5,538 nucleotides of DNA. It comes from Polyangiaceae bacterium. Lineage in GTDB: Bacteria > Myxococcota > Polyangia > Polyangiales > Polyangiaceae. Shown piece after piece: positions 4,902-5,538 of the stretch. The position numbers were made by a program, and so were the translations under genes. Each line of letters opens with the position of its first letter. Position 1 is the stretch's first letter. The DNA is taken from NCBI GenBank assembly GCA_025936205.1, contig JAICTU010000557.1, positions 1-5,538 on the forward strand, in the 5' to 3' direction. The notes under the pieces were generated by a model. It was not told the origin of the DNA. It worked only from the letters and a program-made list of their open reading frames with translations, and searched no databases.

Positions 4902-5538
4902 ATGCTGCTCTCGTCTCGGCTACGAGCCCTTTCGAAACGTGGCTTTGTTGGCCGAATTTCGCCGTGGCGTGCAGGCGCTGCTTGCGCGGCCCTGCTGGGC
5001 CTGGGGGGCTGGCTCGCGCCGGCTCCCTGCGCCGCGCAGTCGAGCGAAGCGCACGGAGTGGACGCAGTGCTCATCGGCTCCTCCTCCTTCAATCAGCCCT
5101 TCGGGCACCTGATCGAGCGCGAGCTGGCGCGCCGGGGCTACCAGGTGACGCGCAAGGGCGTGGACGGGGCTGGACTCGCGCGCCCTGACTTCCGCGACAT
5201 GAACCAGGTGCTGGAGGCTCTGCCCGTCGGCCCGGACACGAGCGCGGTGTTCGTGTATCTCGGCGTGAATGATGCGCAAGACCTGTGGCTGTATCCGCGC
5301 GAGCGGGCGCGAGCAGATCGCAGCTCGGTCCCGTTTGGCGGCGCCGAGTGGGATGCTCTGTACGCGCAGCGCACGCGTGACTTCCTCGATCGCATCTGCC
5401 AGCGCGGCGCGCGGCGCGCGCTCGTGCTGTTGCCGGTCGACGTCAATCGCCCCGAGCTACAGCGCCGGCTGGAGCGCGTCCGGGCGCTGCAGGCGCGGGC
5501 CGCAGCAGAGACTCGCTGCGCGGTCGCCGTACACACGG
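4902..5538 (+). CDS. Exported SGNH-hydrolase-like protein, DUF459-like (3' partial)
   Basis: This frame runs from ATG 4902 to the window edge with no stop (212 codons visible). An in-frame TGA at 4884-4886 means 4902 is the first possible start; it is the last of three staggered ATGs (4894, 4898, 4902), and the ribosome-binding site is weak. Residues 1-46 look like a long signal peptide: Arg/Lys-rich to residue 23, a hydrophobic core at about 25-39, and a likely cleavage site after APCAAQ. SGNH block I is VLIGSSS (56-62); Ser61 takes the nucleophile place and the usual Asp of GDS is Ser60. GLARPDF (91-97) and YLGVNDAQDLW (119-129) match the DUF459 branch, the latter supplying the G-x-N-D block (Gly121, Asn123, Asp124). 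The segment from about 150 to 178 (WDALYAQRTRDFLDRI, then ARRALVLLP) also fits. The C-terminal DxxH block would be beyond the window. Likely a periplasmic esterase or acyl-transfer protein acting on envelope polysaccharide (inference). Confidence 0.85.
   Translation, partial: MLLSSRLRALSKRGFVGRISPWRAGAACAALLGLGGWLAPAPCAAQSSEAHGVDAVLIGSSSFNQPFGHLIERELARRGYQVTRKGVDGAGLARPDFRDMNQVLEALPVGPDTSAVFVYLGVNDAQDLWLYPRERARADRSSVPFGGAEWDALYAQRTRDFLDRICQRGARRALVLLPVDVNRPELQRRLERVRALQARAAAETRCAVAVHT

Noticed and set aside
4894..4904. Three staggered ATGs (atggatggatg) before the SGNH gene, as a possible translational control.
   Set aside because: The first two lead into other frames with no supported product; a short ATGG repeat is the simpler explanation.
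4739..5188. Plus-strand open frame overlapping the start of the SGNH gene.
   Set aside because: Its product is Arg/Ala-rich without motif; the other frame from 4902 shows a signal peptide and SGNH blocks.
1..5538. Mobile element, CRISPR array, tRNA, rRNA or defence system.
   Set aside because: No transposase or recombinase motif, no short regularly spaced direct repeats in non-coding DNA, and no recognisable RNA gene was found by reading both strands.

Overview
This window reads as a chromosomal stretch from a high-GC myxobacterium (Sorangium/Polyangium/Nannocystis/Sandaracinus-like). The reasons are a strong G/C preference at third codon positions, GTG/TTG starts with weak Shine-Dalgarno sites, Ala/Pro-rich linkers behind export signals, and above all a lipoprotein built of Cys-rich modules of the 'DGVRNGxExDVDCGG' kind, which I know mainly from myxobacterial surface proteins. 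The assignment is inferred from style; no rRNA or housekeeping marker is present.

Layout, left to right. (1) Bases 1-900, plus strand: the 3' part of a metallo-beta-lactamase-fold hydrolase resembling subclass B3, whose N-terminus lies before the window and whose first visible residues are a Pro/Ala-rich tether. (2) About 901-1146: a non-coding gap with weak dyads and an AAGGAG that does not fit the next start. (3) About 1147-2601, plus: a predicted lipoprotein with seven tandem eight-cysteine modules. (4) 2656-2997, minus, convergent with (3): a small lipoprotein with a Pro/Ala linker and one six-cysteine EGF-like module. (5) 2998-3294: a divergent intergenic region with a perfect 10-bp inverted repeat at 3061-3090. 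(6) 3295-3744, plus: a small three-helix membrane protein, perhaps DUF2784-like. (7) 3779-4738, plus, 34 bases downstream: a membrane-anchored alpha/beta hydrolase with a complete Ser-Asp-His triad. (8) 4739-4901: a gap with small dyads. (9) 4902 to the right edge, plus: an exported SGNH-type protein resembling DUF459, open at the window end.

The shared theme is the cell envelope: nearly every product carries an export signal, lipobox or membrane helix. The only likely operon is the membrane protein with the alpha/beta hydrolase. I see no mobile element, CRISPR array, tRNA or rRNA. I do not see convincing evidence of a new multi-gene system. The most distinctive items are the seven-module Cys-rich lipoprotein, the neighbouring EGF-like lipoprotein, the SGNH protein with an altered GDS motif, and the 3061-3090 dyad.
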